From contig JBLDXI010000028.1 in the NCBI GenBank assembly GCA_047495785.1, positions 496,001-560,000 of the forward strand: a stretch of DNA of 64,000 nt, read 5' to 3'. This document shows, one piece after another, positions 1 through 11,572 of the stretch; the first letter of the stretch is position 1; every line of letters starts with the position of its first letter. The notes below the pieces were generated by a model. That model was not told the origin of the DNA and made no database searches. It was given only the letters and a program-made list of their open reading frames with translations. The translations under genes were made by a program, and so were the position numbers. This DNA is from Lepidodermella squamata. Its lineage: Eukaryota; Gastrotricha.

Positions 1-2879
1 CATCGAAATCTAATTCGTGTCAAATTCGTAATTTCTTCTGCTGCAATTATCGGTGCACCCGATGGAGCCCGTTTACTCGCGGGTAATTTCGCGATAGCTA
101 AGGTGAACAGAATTTCAAGTTTCGTTGGTTTTTCGATTTTTCCAATTTTTCATCTGAATAGCCTAGTGAATAGCCATGATTGAACTGGTATCTGGAAATT
201 CGCCGGAGCGTTGTGTTGATCGCCGATGATCACCTGCATTTTGTTATTTTATTTCAATTTTCCTGTATTTTTTTATATTTCCGCAATTTTTTGTTCTCAG
301 ACCGCTCGCGTCCTTAATTTGTAGCGTGCATGAAAATGTAAAAGGAGATCATTGTGGCTCGGAGATGACGCAAGATCAGATTGTTCTCGACTTAGTTTCA
401 TAAAACCCCTGTTACACAACAGAGGAAAGCGTTCCATATAAGCGATTTTATTCCTTCATTTCTCCATTATTTTCTATTTTCTATTAATTTCTCGAAATCG
501 TTAGGCAGCTTTTGATGCAACGTCTCTACGCTCACCTCTTTGCTGCAATGCAGTGCTGCAATGCGACTGCTACCTAATGCGGGTAACTTTTACCCACTCA
601 GATGACCCACCTCAATGAATTATTTTAGCTGCCGTTAATGCTGTTGCTCTAACCAGTCGCTCATCAACTTCGCCTCATCGCGACTACATGTCGGATTGCT
701 CGGATTGAATTAGTGGATAATTCCAACAATCGTGTTCAATCAAATTTCGGATTATTTTTGATATCAGTTCAGACTTGGCTTGCGTTAGAAATGAAATTTT
801 TGTGTGGCATGGTTAGTAAAATATTGCCCCATCATTGGGCGTCCAAAGGCTTTGACTTTTAATTTTGCAACCAGCATTGATGATACTTGATTAATTGCTC
901 GGAGCAGGTAAATTTAATTTGCGCATGATTTGCCTGATGGTAATCGAATCCGGAGGGACAGTATAGGCCACTAATTTTGAACGCCAACATTCCATAAATC
1001 ACGGTCTAGCATTTCAAGATTCGCCCATAAAATTTTCTCGAATTTTGCAGCAAAGAATCTAGGAGGGCAAAAATCTGAGAGCACATTTCAGTTGAGCTAT
1101 TGTTTATAGAATTCAAGAGAATAATCGCCACGTCTTGCTGTTTTTTGACACAAAATAGGAAAATCTCATTTGTTCCCGTCATGCTTCATCTAAGAAAAAT
1201 TCTTATCAAATCCAGGTAATGCCTAGGAATATTCGCGAATAAATATTGAGACTTCCCGATTGGTTATCACCGCTTTAATCATAAATTCACAAATCAGTAT
1301 CTCGTCATAATTGATACAGGCTTGTGCAGTGGACATTGATTTCAGTTTGAAAGGCTTAAGATATTGAAGATGTGAAACACAGCGTATCAGAAAACTCGTA
1401 AATTTGCGATTTCGGCGAAACTAGACCGGTTGATTAACTTCACTGGCTCAATGGCTTGAATGAAACAGGATAAACGGGCTGTCCGTATCTAATCCAAATC
1501 TAATCTGAATTTGCGGAAAAATAGGGAATATTTCATATTTTCGTTATTTGGTTCGGTATTTTTATTTTTCCGTTTCTGAGGCCGTTTACGAGTCAGAAAG
1601 AAATGAGTTGAAAAAGCAGGAGTTTTTGTAACTCCATGGGTAATTCAGCTAAAGCATTTAGTTTACATACCCTGGGATATATTTTTGCTAACCGGAATTA
1701 TTTCATTTTTTCTAACTTATAATTATTTTTTCATTTTTTATTAGATTCTTGAATCTGACGTCCTTCATGTTTCATTCCTTCATCCGGCTGTTGTTAAGGC
1801 GCCGCGGTTTTCACGCATCCGTCGCCTTGATGGAGTGATCATCAGTCCGAAAATCTGCTCCCCGAATCAAATATGCGTTCAAATTCCTGCTGAAAAATTT
1901 CGAATCGAACGGCTGGTATAGCCAGGATGCGCTGGCTACAACACTGTGCATCTGTTAAACTCAACTTGTTGCAATCGCTTATCGCGTACTTTGACGGCAT
2001 CTCATTTTCGAAAAAACGCCGGCCTGCCGATCGAATGCTATTGTCCCGATGTTTTGTCAGATCGGTCGCTATTTCGCATCTCGTTATCGCTGGAAAGAAA
2101 TGATTTGTTCTGGAATTCTCGAACTGATTCAGCTCAGAATGCCGCGATCACAAGCCGAATCACTCCTGAAACCATTCACAAAGGTTAGAAAAGTTAAAAA
2201 TATTTTCTCCTATATCGGGAAATTTTATAAAAAATTCGGGTTCGATTCGATGTCGATGTCGATGTCTAAGCGCGATTTCAGAAATTTGAGAAATTTTTGT
2301 AAACCTCTGCTGAGCATGGTTTCGCATTTTTACCGAAAATAAATTCCAACACTGTGATAATGATTTTCCTAAAATTTGAAAAATGCGAAAAATAAAAATA
2401 AAAATATAAGGTAATGGCTGCTGGCTGCTCATCCCAAATAGTAGCCCAGGGTTGAGAGGTCAAGTCGGTTTGACGACATTACAATTAACGATTCAACTGA
2501 CATTAGTTTTCGAATTTTTAAAATTTTATCGAAAATTTATGTTGAAACTGAAGCGCAGTTTCACCTAGCCTTGCAGTCCGAAATATTGAAACGATTTTTG
2601 TTCCGAAATCAGACAAAGTGTCAAGAGTATCACTGTTTTTCCGGAGCCATTTTTCAGCGTGAGATGCCCCCTCAAATTTAGAAAATTTAGTAAAAATGTC
2701 TTGTTTTCCTAATATTTGATTAGTTCCTTTATTATTCAAATTGCGGAAAAATATCACTGTGTTCCTCCTGAAGATATCTATCTGATGACATTTGGTTTTT
2801 TATACTCTGGCCATTATCGCCAATCGACGGTTGGAATTTTGATTTTTTCGATTTTAAGCCTTCAAGAAATAGATAAATC
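1..2879. other. intergenic, AT-rich, no supported gene
   Basis: Only short open frames occur, with no family motif and no convincing chain of splice sites. The sequence is AT-rich with many A and T runs. I see no RNA gene or transposon terminus. Small frames near 1946-2342 overlap one another on both strands and look like chance. Confidence 0.6.
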
Positions 2880-3470
2880 GGCAGACGATCTAGCGCCCAT
2901 GTTCAGAATTGATGAACGCCGAAAATATAATCTAGCCTAAAAAGTTTCGATTTTAGTTCCGATTTGAGGGATAATCAGGGCCGACAAAAATTTAATGAAA
3001 GACCAGTCATACCTTTGTGGCTTGTCCACAAAATTCGGACGAAATTCCGGTTTCTTTGCCAGAAAATTATGGACATTTTCGTATGAGTCTCGAACTTCTC
3101 AATTAGTATTAATTCACGAAACAGCCTATATCATTTTATATATAGCTATTTTGACTTATTTTCAGATGATTTTTCGATTATTCGAGTCGATTGAAAAGTG
3201 GGACATTCTCGCGCTCAGCACCTGCGAGCGTGGCCTTCGCACCGTGCATCAATACGGCTACGGCGAGCGTGACATAACACCAGTGTCGACAACCACTGGC
3301 CCTTGCAACTCGAGAAAGACGAGAGCGTGTTATCCTAGTAACAAGGATTGCTTGGGTTGACGAGGGAACTGGCTCCGATGTCATGCGTCGAGATCCAATC
3401 AGCATGTCCCATCCATGAATCGGTAAGAATTTTCTTATTCGTTTTTCATCTGATTGGCAAAATTATAAGA
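2880..3470. repeat. degenerate repeat unit, copy A1
   Basis: This is the first of three diverged copies of one long unit (others near 4990-6320 and 7440-8560). Shared blocks include one around 2905-2935 (matching 7462-7495), one at 2985-3100 (matching 5010-5075 and 7620-7755), and one at 3160-3470 (matching 5130-5460). The 3160-3422 block looks like an exon: it follows TTTTCAG and ends at a GTAAGA donor. Its minus strand is open from 3405 to 3178. It is probably a fragment of a decayed gene or repeat family; I do not recognise the protein. Confidence 0.6.
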
Positions 3471-3944
3471 TTCAGAGGTAGATCCGCACGGTATATTCGT
3501 TCAGTGGAATTTTGCGCACGTATTATTTCCGCATGGAATAATGAGTGATGGGAATTTTGCGCGTAAATTCGTGCTAACGCCGGATGACTTGTCTAGGCGT
3601 TAAGGTCGCCCTGATCTAACGCTTAATTATAGCTATAATGTAGAGGAATTTTCCTAACGTCTCGTTAACGTGTAATAAATGCCTGGTTTTACGGTTGATA
3701 AGTCTTGGATGGGCTGAGTTTCAGGAATTATTTTGGCATTTTCCAAAAGCATTTCCAGGAATCTTTCGACTAAGGCTTGATAATTCTTGACTATTCAAAA
3801 ACCATGTATTTTCTGCCGTTATTCACGCATTTCCCCGTCAAAGTAACGTTATGTCTGAAGGCATTTGCAGGCGTTAAAATAGATCCACCTTCGCGTTAGC
3901 TTGCTTAGAGTGGTGTTGCGATGATTATAACAAACTATTTTTGT

Positions 3945-4918
3945 CTGTGATGTCCATAGAGCTATTTTTAAGATAGAGCTCCTACTCCTGACTTGTTGGA
4001 AAAGTAAACAAATCAGGCGATTTTTTGATTTCCGATGTCTCATTCATATGGTAATTTCCTTGACGAAAAATTTGGTGGTACCAGATAGCGCTTCAAATGG
4101 GGAACACTGCGATTATTTTTTCGAAATTTTCAGAGAAATTTAGAGCAGGTAAAGCAGAAATTTAGAGCAGGTAAAAAACAATTATTTGATTTCGAATAAA
4201 TGGAAATTAACTAATAATTAGATCGAAAATCGAAATTGAAGCATGTTTCGAATTTAGTGGGTTATATCCTGATCACACTCTACATTTTGATGCTTGGGGC
4301 GAGCTTGGACGATTTTTTTCTGATTTTCTATAATTTTATAAATTATTCTGCTTGGATTTTACATTATAAAAATCGAGATTGCCCGTTGGATTGAATGCAG
4401 AATCTTTCTTGACAGCTTGTGCGCCACGTGTGGCTGAGTTGAGTCCGGAGCTGGAACCATAGCTGGTACAGACTTCGAATGCAGTGAAAAACCATTCATT
4501 CAACGAATAAAAAAAATTCCAGAAAATCAGGAAAAATTCGTCCAAGCTCTCTAAGCACTGAAATGTGGAGCTTGATCAGAACTACCTGGTCCGTTAAAAA
4601 TACGCTTCAATTTCGCTGCCACATTGGCAGCTGTCATGTTTAATTATTGATTAATTTCCTTTTTATGCGATTTTTCCCATTTCAAAAAAATATTGAGAAA
4701 AATAATCAATGTGCTCGTCGTTTCAAGAGCCATCTCGAACCGCCGGGTATGATTGATTGTAATCAATCGTTTACGAATAACGAGCGATCGAAACTCAACT
4801 GATTTGTTTACTTTTCCAACCACTCGACGCTGATTCATCCATCCGGCGCCCATGGCGTTTACAGGCTTAGTCAGGAGTAGGACCTCTATCTTAAAACTAG
4901 CTCTATGGTGATCCCTCG
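3945..4918. repeat. inverted repeat pair with ~775 bp between arms
   Basis: Bases about 3945-4022 reappear inverted at about 4797-4918. Both arms share the stretch with TTTTTAAGATAGAG / TTTTAAGATAGAG, the CTCCTACTCCTGACT block and GTTGGAAAAGTAAACAAATC. The right arm carries roughly 55 extra bases. The ends are not sharp enough to call a transposon; it may be the remains of one or a local inverted duplication. Confidence 0.55.
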
Positions 4919-4989
4919 TGCGAAAAAATCCTCTCTAAAATAAAAGTTGTGCGGAACATTCCGCTTAAATAATATTTCAGGTATAAATT

Positions 4990-6320
4990 TAAAATTGTGG
5001 CTTCACGCGGAAAATTCCACTCAATTTGCGAGAAAAATATGGAACTTTTCGTATGCATCTCGAACTTCGGACTTCTCGACTAAAATTCCATCATGAAAAA
5101 CCCCACGTAATTAAACCTATTTTCTTTTATTTTCAGATGCCGCATTTCAATTTTCCGACTCGATTGAAAAGTGTTACATTCTCGCGCTCAACACAGTGAA
5201 CAGCGAACGTTGCCTCCACAGAATGCGCCAGCATGACTACGGCGAGCGTGACAACAGCACCAGGGTCGCCAACCACCGGCGCCACCACCGGCCCAAGTAA
5301 CCCATGAAAGAGGATCGCGTGTTATTCGGGTGGCAGGAATGTTAATTGAATGATTGGTTGACGAGGGCGCTGGCTCTAGCATACGTCGAGATCTAGTCAA
5401 CATGCCTCATCGATGAATTGGTAAGAATTTGCTTATTTTTACTGATTGGCAAAATTAGCAGCCGATAACCTTTTTAATTATCATTTATCATCGAAAAAAA
5501 TGTGCTAGATCTTTGCTTTGAGTTACCATTTGCATCGAAAACACTCATACCTTTTTAATGGTCTAATTTCAGCGGCATGCATGCCCGAAATTTCAGAATT
5601 TATTCATTGATAGCTTTAATGAAAATTTAGCGAAAATTCAGCTATTTATTATTAAAATTCCAGGATTACGGGCGTTTCTCCGATTGATTTCCGAAATTTG
5701 TGTATGGATCACCGAAGGTCGCCCAGAAAATTTTTACAGGAACAATCCGATGAAACCAGATTAAGTTAATTGAAAAACCATAGACGTAATTTCCGATTAA
5801 TTCCGATCGAGTTTTAGTCGCGGTTTCCTCAGTTGTCTTGTTTGTTTCCCCGGTAAATCATTGAGAACAGGTACTGAAGGCTATTATGCGTCAGTATTAG
5901 GAAAATGAGTTTATTCCGAATTTATCAATTGAGAAAAATCGCGGGTAGAGGTATGGCATGCCGCTGTCTTTGCTATGAATTTTTCCAAAACATTAATCTA
6001 ACCCGTCACAAATCAAAAATCAAATATTCTGTGAACGAAGGCTTCTCATTTCGCTGGCTTCGGTACCCCTTTTTCAAGTTTTTTTCAAGTTTACCGCCCT
6101 CTCAATAAACTATACCGGGTCCAAAATCAGGAAAATTCGTGAATAAAGACATCCTCATTCGATCCCCTCGCTATCAATTTTTCACTTTTTTTCCGCCCGC
6201 TCAGAAATATAAAAAATATGAACGTCAAATAATCGGGAATAATTTACGGATTTTATGCTCACCTTTTTGCGGTCAATTTTCCCCTAATAATATGTTTTCA
6301 ATGCTAAATGCAACTTTCTG
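4990..6320. repeat. degenerate repeat unit, copy A2
   Basis: Second copy of the unit seen at 2880-3470. The 5130-5460 block matches 3160-3470, including a TTTTCAG acceptor and a GTAAGA donor at the same edges. The distal part, 5940-6300, matches 8290-8560 in copy A3 (shared words include ATCAATTTTTCACTT and GGGAATAATTTACGG-like stretches). Between them is AT-rich sequence with no gene. Confidence 0.6.
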
Positions 6321-7439
6321 AACGCCTTGAAATCGAATTGTATTGTTATGAATTGAGACCGACTATTTTTGGACACCCTAAACTCCATTTTGCCCTATGT
6401 TACTCAGGATAAATAACCCCCGATTATTCCAAATAGTTTTCTGATATTTAGCAATTCGGAATTGTTGTAATTTTTATCCTAAATAACCGGCGGTGCTAAA
6501 TAGCGAACTTTTTTTTATATAGTGAAGCTTTTCCCCTGTTTTCCCTGGTAAATGTTGTTATTCCTTCGGTGAAATTGCGGATCAAGGACGTGGCTGGGGG
6601 TTAATGAGAGGTCGAATAATTTAGAAAAATATTCAAATTTCCAGCGAAACTTTGAAATATTGGAAAGCTACCAACTTCGCTATGAAAAAAGCCGTGAAGA
6701 GCTGCATACCTTAATTAGATCTTAGATGAAATCGAACTGTTTTTTTCCGCTCGCTGTTTTTTTAATAAGACTAGAGTTCAGAGGCCATCTAAGGTAGATT
6801 TTATACAATTTGAAGACCTAATGTTAGCCTTGGAGCATCGATACTCTGTCTACAATCACTTTAAATTAAGGACTATCTGTGTTGATTTTTCCAATTTATT
6901 GTTTTTCATCGTTCTTTATAGATGGCGGGTCGCTATCCGACGCCGCTGAAAATTGGGACTTGTCCACCTCAACATCGTTGCCATCTAGAGTGGGCACAAA
7001 TCGGCGAAGTGGGCACAAATCGCAGTGTGGCCTAGCAACGCAAAAGCAGAAGCAGGCCCCTATGTCCGCAAGTTTTCTACTCAGCCGGATTTGAAATCGA
7101 ATGGCGACCCGATCAAGATTCTGGCTGTGATATCAGACGCCAATTTTCGTCGGCATCGATCAATGACCCATCGGTAATTATTTCCTCTGTTTTTTTCAGG
7201 CTTCTTGAATTTGAAAATTTTCATTTTGAATTTTCAAAGATCGCAAATTTGAAACAAATCGGTATTTCATTTTGTCATCGCTCGGTCGTTTTTAGGACAC
7301 ATTTCGAGAAAGGTGATCACTAATGATTAATAAAATTAGCCTTAGAATTATAATAATTGGAAGGTTTCGAGAATTTTTCCTTTAGAATTTTAGAATCATA
7401 TAGGCATGGCGTTAAACCCCTTTTCCCGTGAGTAGACAG

Positions 7440-8560
7440 TCTATACTAATATTATGTCGTATGTTAAGAATTAATGAACGTCGAAAAACTAATCTAGCCG
7501 CAATTAAATAATTCAGACCCATGAATATTTTTTCCCGGGTAGATTGGCTTGATCGGTTTACTTTCATTGGCACAAGTTGCCTAAAAATTGATATTCCCAT
7601 TCAAGTGATGAATTATGACTGACAAAAATTGAATGAAAGACCGATCATAATTTTTCGGCTAACATGAGAGGTTTCAAATTGTACAATGTCCACAACGTTG
7701 AACGAAATTCCGGCTTCTTTGCGAGATATTTATGAAAATTTTCGTATGGGCCTCCAACATGACGATTTATTTGTTAAAATTCCTGGGTTCCTGGACGTTG
7801 ACTCTGACTCTCCGAAAATTGCATGTAACAGGCGATGCCTTGCTTTAAACCAGGAATACCGTATTTTACGAATTATAAGACACTGCCCTGTTTTTTTTTA
7901 AACGAGGTACAAGTCCTGCCCTGTATTTAGGGTCTGCCCTTTAATTTTTCGAACCTAATCAGCCATCTGAAGAGTACTTACATTAACTGTTAAAACAGCC
8001 GAGTAACAGCTATAGCTACTGCTTTCCACTTTCCACCTGTGACTACACGCGTGAAGTGTTTGCTCAAGTGGATTAAGGTGGATAAAGGACGATTAGTGCG
8101 CTTACTGACGAAAAATCGCAACCTATCCAACTTTAACCACTTACCCAGCAGGCGCTCATGTAAGCCACTTCATACAAGGCCCTGGCTATTAATACGGTTC
8201 TGCCCTTCATTATTTCAAATGACCATTACCCTCTGCCCTTTATTCCGGTTCTGCCCTATATTTGGGTCCTGCCTAATAATTCGTAAAATACGGTAGTAAT
8301 CGGGAAAAATTTACTCGTCACAATTTTGCATTTTTGCTATATCAATTTTTCACTTATTTCGCCCTCGCTAAATCAAATACAACCAGTCCAAAATCGGGAA
8401 AATTCGTGAATAAATAATTCTTTATTAGATGCCCTCGTTAGCGATTTTGTCAAATTTTTCCGCCTGCTCCTGAAACGTCAAAAAATCGGGTAAATTAACG
8501 GATGAAAGAATGTGCCTCGTCACATATTTTGCTCTCAATTTTCCCGAAATGATAACAGTT
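7440..8560. repeat. degenerate repeat unit, copy A3, split by a MITE
   Basis: Third copy of the unit. 7455-7790 matches 2890-3100 of A1, and 8293-8560 matches 5995-6300 of A2. A terminal-inverted-repeat element (7859-8292) lies between the two parts, so it entered after the duplication. No intact coding frame survives. Confidence 0.55.
7859..8292. mobile_element. MITE with CCGTATTTTACGAATTAT termini and TA target site
   Basis: The left end starts CCGTATTTTACGAATTATAA and the right end is its near-perfect inverted copy (CTAATAATTCGTAAAATACG then G). Both ends are flanked by TA, the target duplication used by Tc1/mariner-type transposons. The interior is short, non-coding and repeats the word CTGCCCT. 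At 434 bp without a transposase frame it is a non-autonomous element. Confidence 0.75.
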
Positions 8561-11410
8561 ATTTCTTCAAATATTTGAATTGCATATTGCGAAAAAATTG
8601 AGAAAATATGGCAAATTTAGAGGCCTGGAAATTTTAGACAATTTTAGATTCAACTTCGAAAAATATCCTCCTCAGTTTCCTCTTAGAAGGTTCCGAAATT
8701 CCCATCTTTTCCTGTCATCCACTCGAATTTATTTCTATTCTAATATTTTGCGAATCAAATGTCAAATTATCGCATTTTTTATCCAATTTATTTCGTGTTT
8801 CAGCCTTTCCACGTGCCGAAATCTATCTGCGAGTCGATTGTCGATGTCGACAAGCTGCAAGTGTCGAGCTAGCTCAGCACATTCTACGCGTCGATCCAAT
8901 TGCTATAGGTCTGAATCTGTCCCTAAATTAGACATCCGTTCGTCGCTCATTTGTCAGCGGTCACTCGTGTTTTTCAAACTGCCCACGTCTTTAGCGGTGA
9001 TGGCCCAGGTCAACATGCGGGCCTAGATCTGGCGAAGATGCGGTATCGCCTGTTCTTCGAAAACAAATATTCGCCACTGAATGAGGTTTTCTACGCGTTA
9101 TGGATGAAGCATGGATAATATCACCATTTTTATGATGAGAACGTCAGACTTCCTTGACCCTTGTCCTATAGAGGCTCTTGACTCACCCGTTGTAAAAGAG
9201 CTAAGTTTGCCCATTTTATTTGGCTCTTAAATTTATATTTCCGTTTGCTGTTTTTCGTTGGAAATTAGTGTCTCTGTGTGTTGTATTTCAAAGGTAGCGC
9301 ATAAACACTGGCCTCGGTTTGTTCATTTTTCTACGTGTCTGCCGTCAAGATTTGCCTGTTTTGTGTGATTACTCTTCATTTAGGATAGAGCGTCTCATCC
9401 TTTTGATCTCCAATCATCCTTAATAATTTTGAAAGATCCTATTCATGTAATTACTTAGCACTCGAAACTATGGCTGTCACTGTGCGATTATGATATCTGT
9501 TTTTGTTCATTTGATGACTTCTTACTGCATATACCTGTTCTGAAATTTTAATAACATTATTTTATAAGGATTTTATTTTGATCACGTGTTGTTTGTTTCA
9601 GTTTCGTTCGAGGAATCGCTTCGACCCATTGGCGTGTTTGAGTTCTTGAATAGCTCGCCTATCGTTATTTCTGCTTACTCATTCCAGTTTGACTAAATCT
9701 TATTTGATTTTGTCTTTAACAGTATTGTCATTTGATGCGATGAGCCGCTGCTGATGAGTTTTCTCGATTAATAAGCGAACTCGAATGATAACTATCGGCT
9801 GATTGTTCTCCTTATAGCCTGATTCCCAATTCGTAAATTATGTTTATTACTTATCACAGTGACTCCTGGCTTCCCGCTACTCAGCGGGACAACTGAGACT
9901 ATATGTTATTCAAGCATTCCACGACCTTTGTAATACAGCAAACTTGAAGTTCCGATGGTCTAGATCTTTTCATTCAGATACTTATCATCTGCCGCAACTT
10001 AACTGCTCTGAGTTCTTCAGTTGAATGATGAGGTCTTTAACATTATTCAGTGCACTACTTGTCGATGTCTTGTTAGTATGGCTAATAAATGACTAATAAT
10101 AAACAAACAAGACTTCTAATAACTTGTTCGCTATCATTTGTGATGCAATTCAACTTCAGATGAGAGAGGAAGGGCCCACTCGTTTACTTTTTCGTAACAA
10201 TACCGCGAATAGCATCGAGATGGTCATATTGAGGCGTGCTGAACTCGGGACTTGGGTGGCTGTTAATTCAACTTGAGGGTTACAATCGTATATGCATCTA
10301 GCATCGCTAGCACAGATAAATTGGCCGATAACGCTCAGGAAATTTACTCGAGCCTTAACCCACTTCAAATTACTCACCTCACGCCTCAGCATGAGCAAAC
10401 GCGAGGCAACGCGAGACTACAACAGCTGATAAACAATTCCAATCGCCATAGAAACTCTAAATTTAATTATTTTCTTTATGAAATTAATAATAACTTTCAT
10501 TAATTAATTGATTTACAACAAATAAATTAGAAACAATTGATTTTGCCGCAGAATCCCGTTCCGCTTGGTTGAAAACGGCCACGCAAAGTTGGCGTCACTA
10601 TGCGGTCGACTCAATATCGACGTCGCTATGTGTCAAATTGTTTGCCAAAACGGCTTCATATGGGCTGGCTTATCAGCAATCTAATTGTCAAGCTTCTCTA
10701 CGGCAGTGATTCCTACACATCGTCTTACCGAAAGGAATCAGTAGTAGCTATCTGCGGCTCAAATGGCGCTCAAGACCATCTTAGTTCTGAGTCATCAAAT
10801 GGGGTCCGGGACTGTCCAGAATGCACTGAATCTAGCGCGTCTTCATCTGTCGAGCTCAGCGCTAACACGAACTGTAGCTTTCGCTTTGGTAAGTTCAAGA
10901 GTCCCTCCTGAATTTAATCAGTTGCCGATTAGTCTAAGATTTAGGTTCATCTACCAGGATCCGCGACGAGTCCACGACAAACGCACTCGTCTTTCCATAT
11001 CATGCGGCACGTTTTTCTGTTAAATTTTATAAATTTTATTTTATTATTTATTAAAATTTATTTTTAGCAAATAAAATTTGTGAAAATTTTGAGAGCGGTC
11101 AAAACTCCCCGAAAAATTTGAAAAATTGGGTAAGCTGCCGCTAGGTTTGTCGGCAAATGAATCAACCGCTCGTACTTCTCAATGGCATTTGGCGGCTGGT
11201 GTTAGATTGCTCTTGTTCTCATACACTTACATGTAGTACACAAGTCAAATGTAGAGATTAGGTATGTTGCAGCGATCCGCCTACGGAATTCTTTGTTCAA
11301 TGAAAGTGAAACATTCCGTTTTTGTTGCATTTTTGACGCCCTAATTGTGATTATTCATGTGTTTTGGCAATGATGGAGTGTGGATGAGCAGCCGGCATGT
11401 CCATTTAGGC
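8561..11410. other. intergenic upstream of the plus-strand receptor
   Basis: No gene is supported. Open frames such as 10600-10911 and 10763-11023 overlap in different frames and show no motif. The 8800-9000 stretch begins after a TTTCAG and may be a further decayed piece of the repeat family to its left. No RNA gene is seen. Confidence 0.5.
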
Positions 11411-11419
11411 TGTCATATT

Positions 11420-11427
11420 TATAAAAG
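11420..11427 (+). promoter_or_regulatory. TATA box (TATAAAAG)
   Basis: A perfect TATAAAAG lies about 145 bp upstream of the receptor start codon at 11573. A transcript starting about 30 bp downstream would have a 5' leader of roughly 120 nt. This is inferred from position only. Confidence 0.45.
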
Positions 11428-11572
11428 TAGAGATCCTCTCGTCATGATTCATCCTGCGATAGAGTCTCTTCGCTATTTCATGGTGACCTGGCCGAAACCG
11501 AACATTTTTGATGACCACTGATCCTTTGTTATATCCGTTCATGCTTTTTTGTTTTATAGAGTAGCCTGTAAG

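Noticed and set aside
2230-2270. GGTTCGATTCG resembling a tRNA B box
   Set aside because: It is followed by a GATGTC repeat and lacks paired stems.
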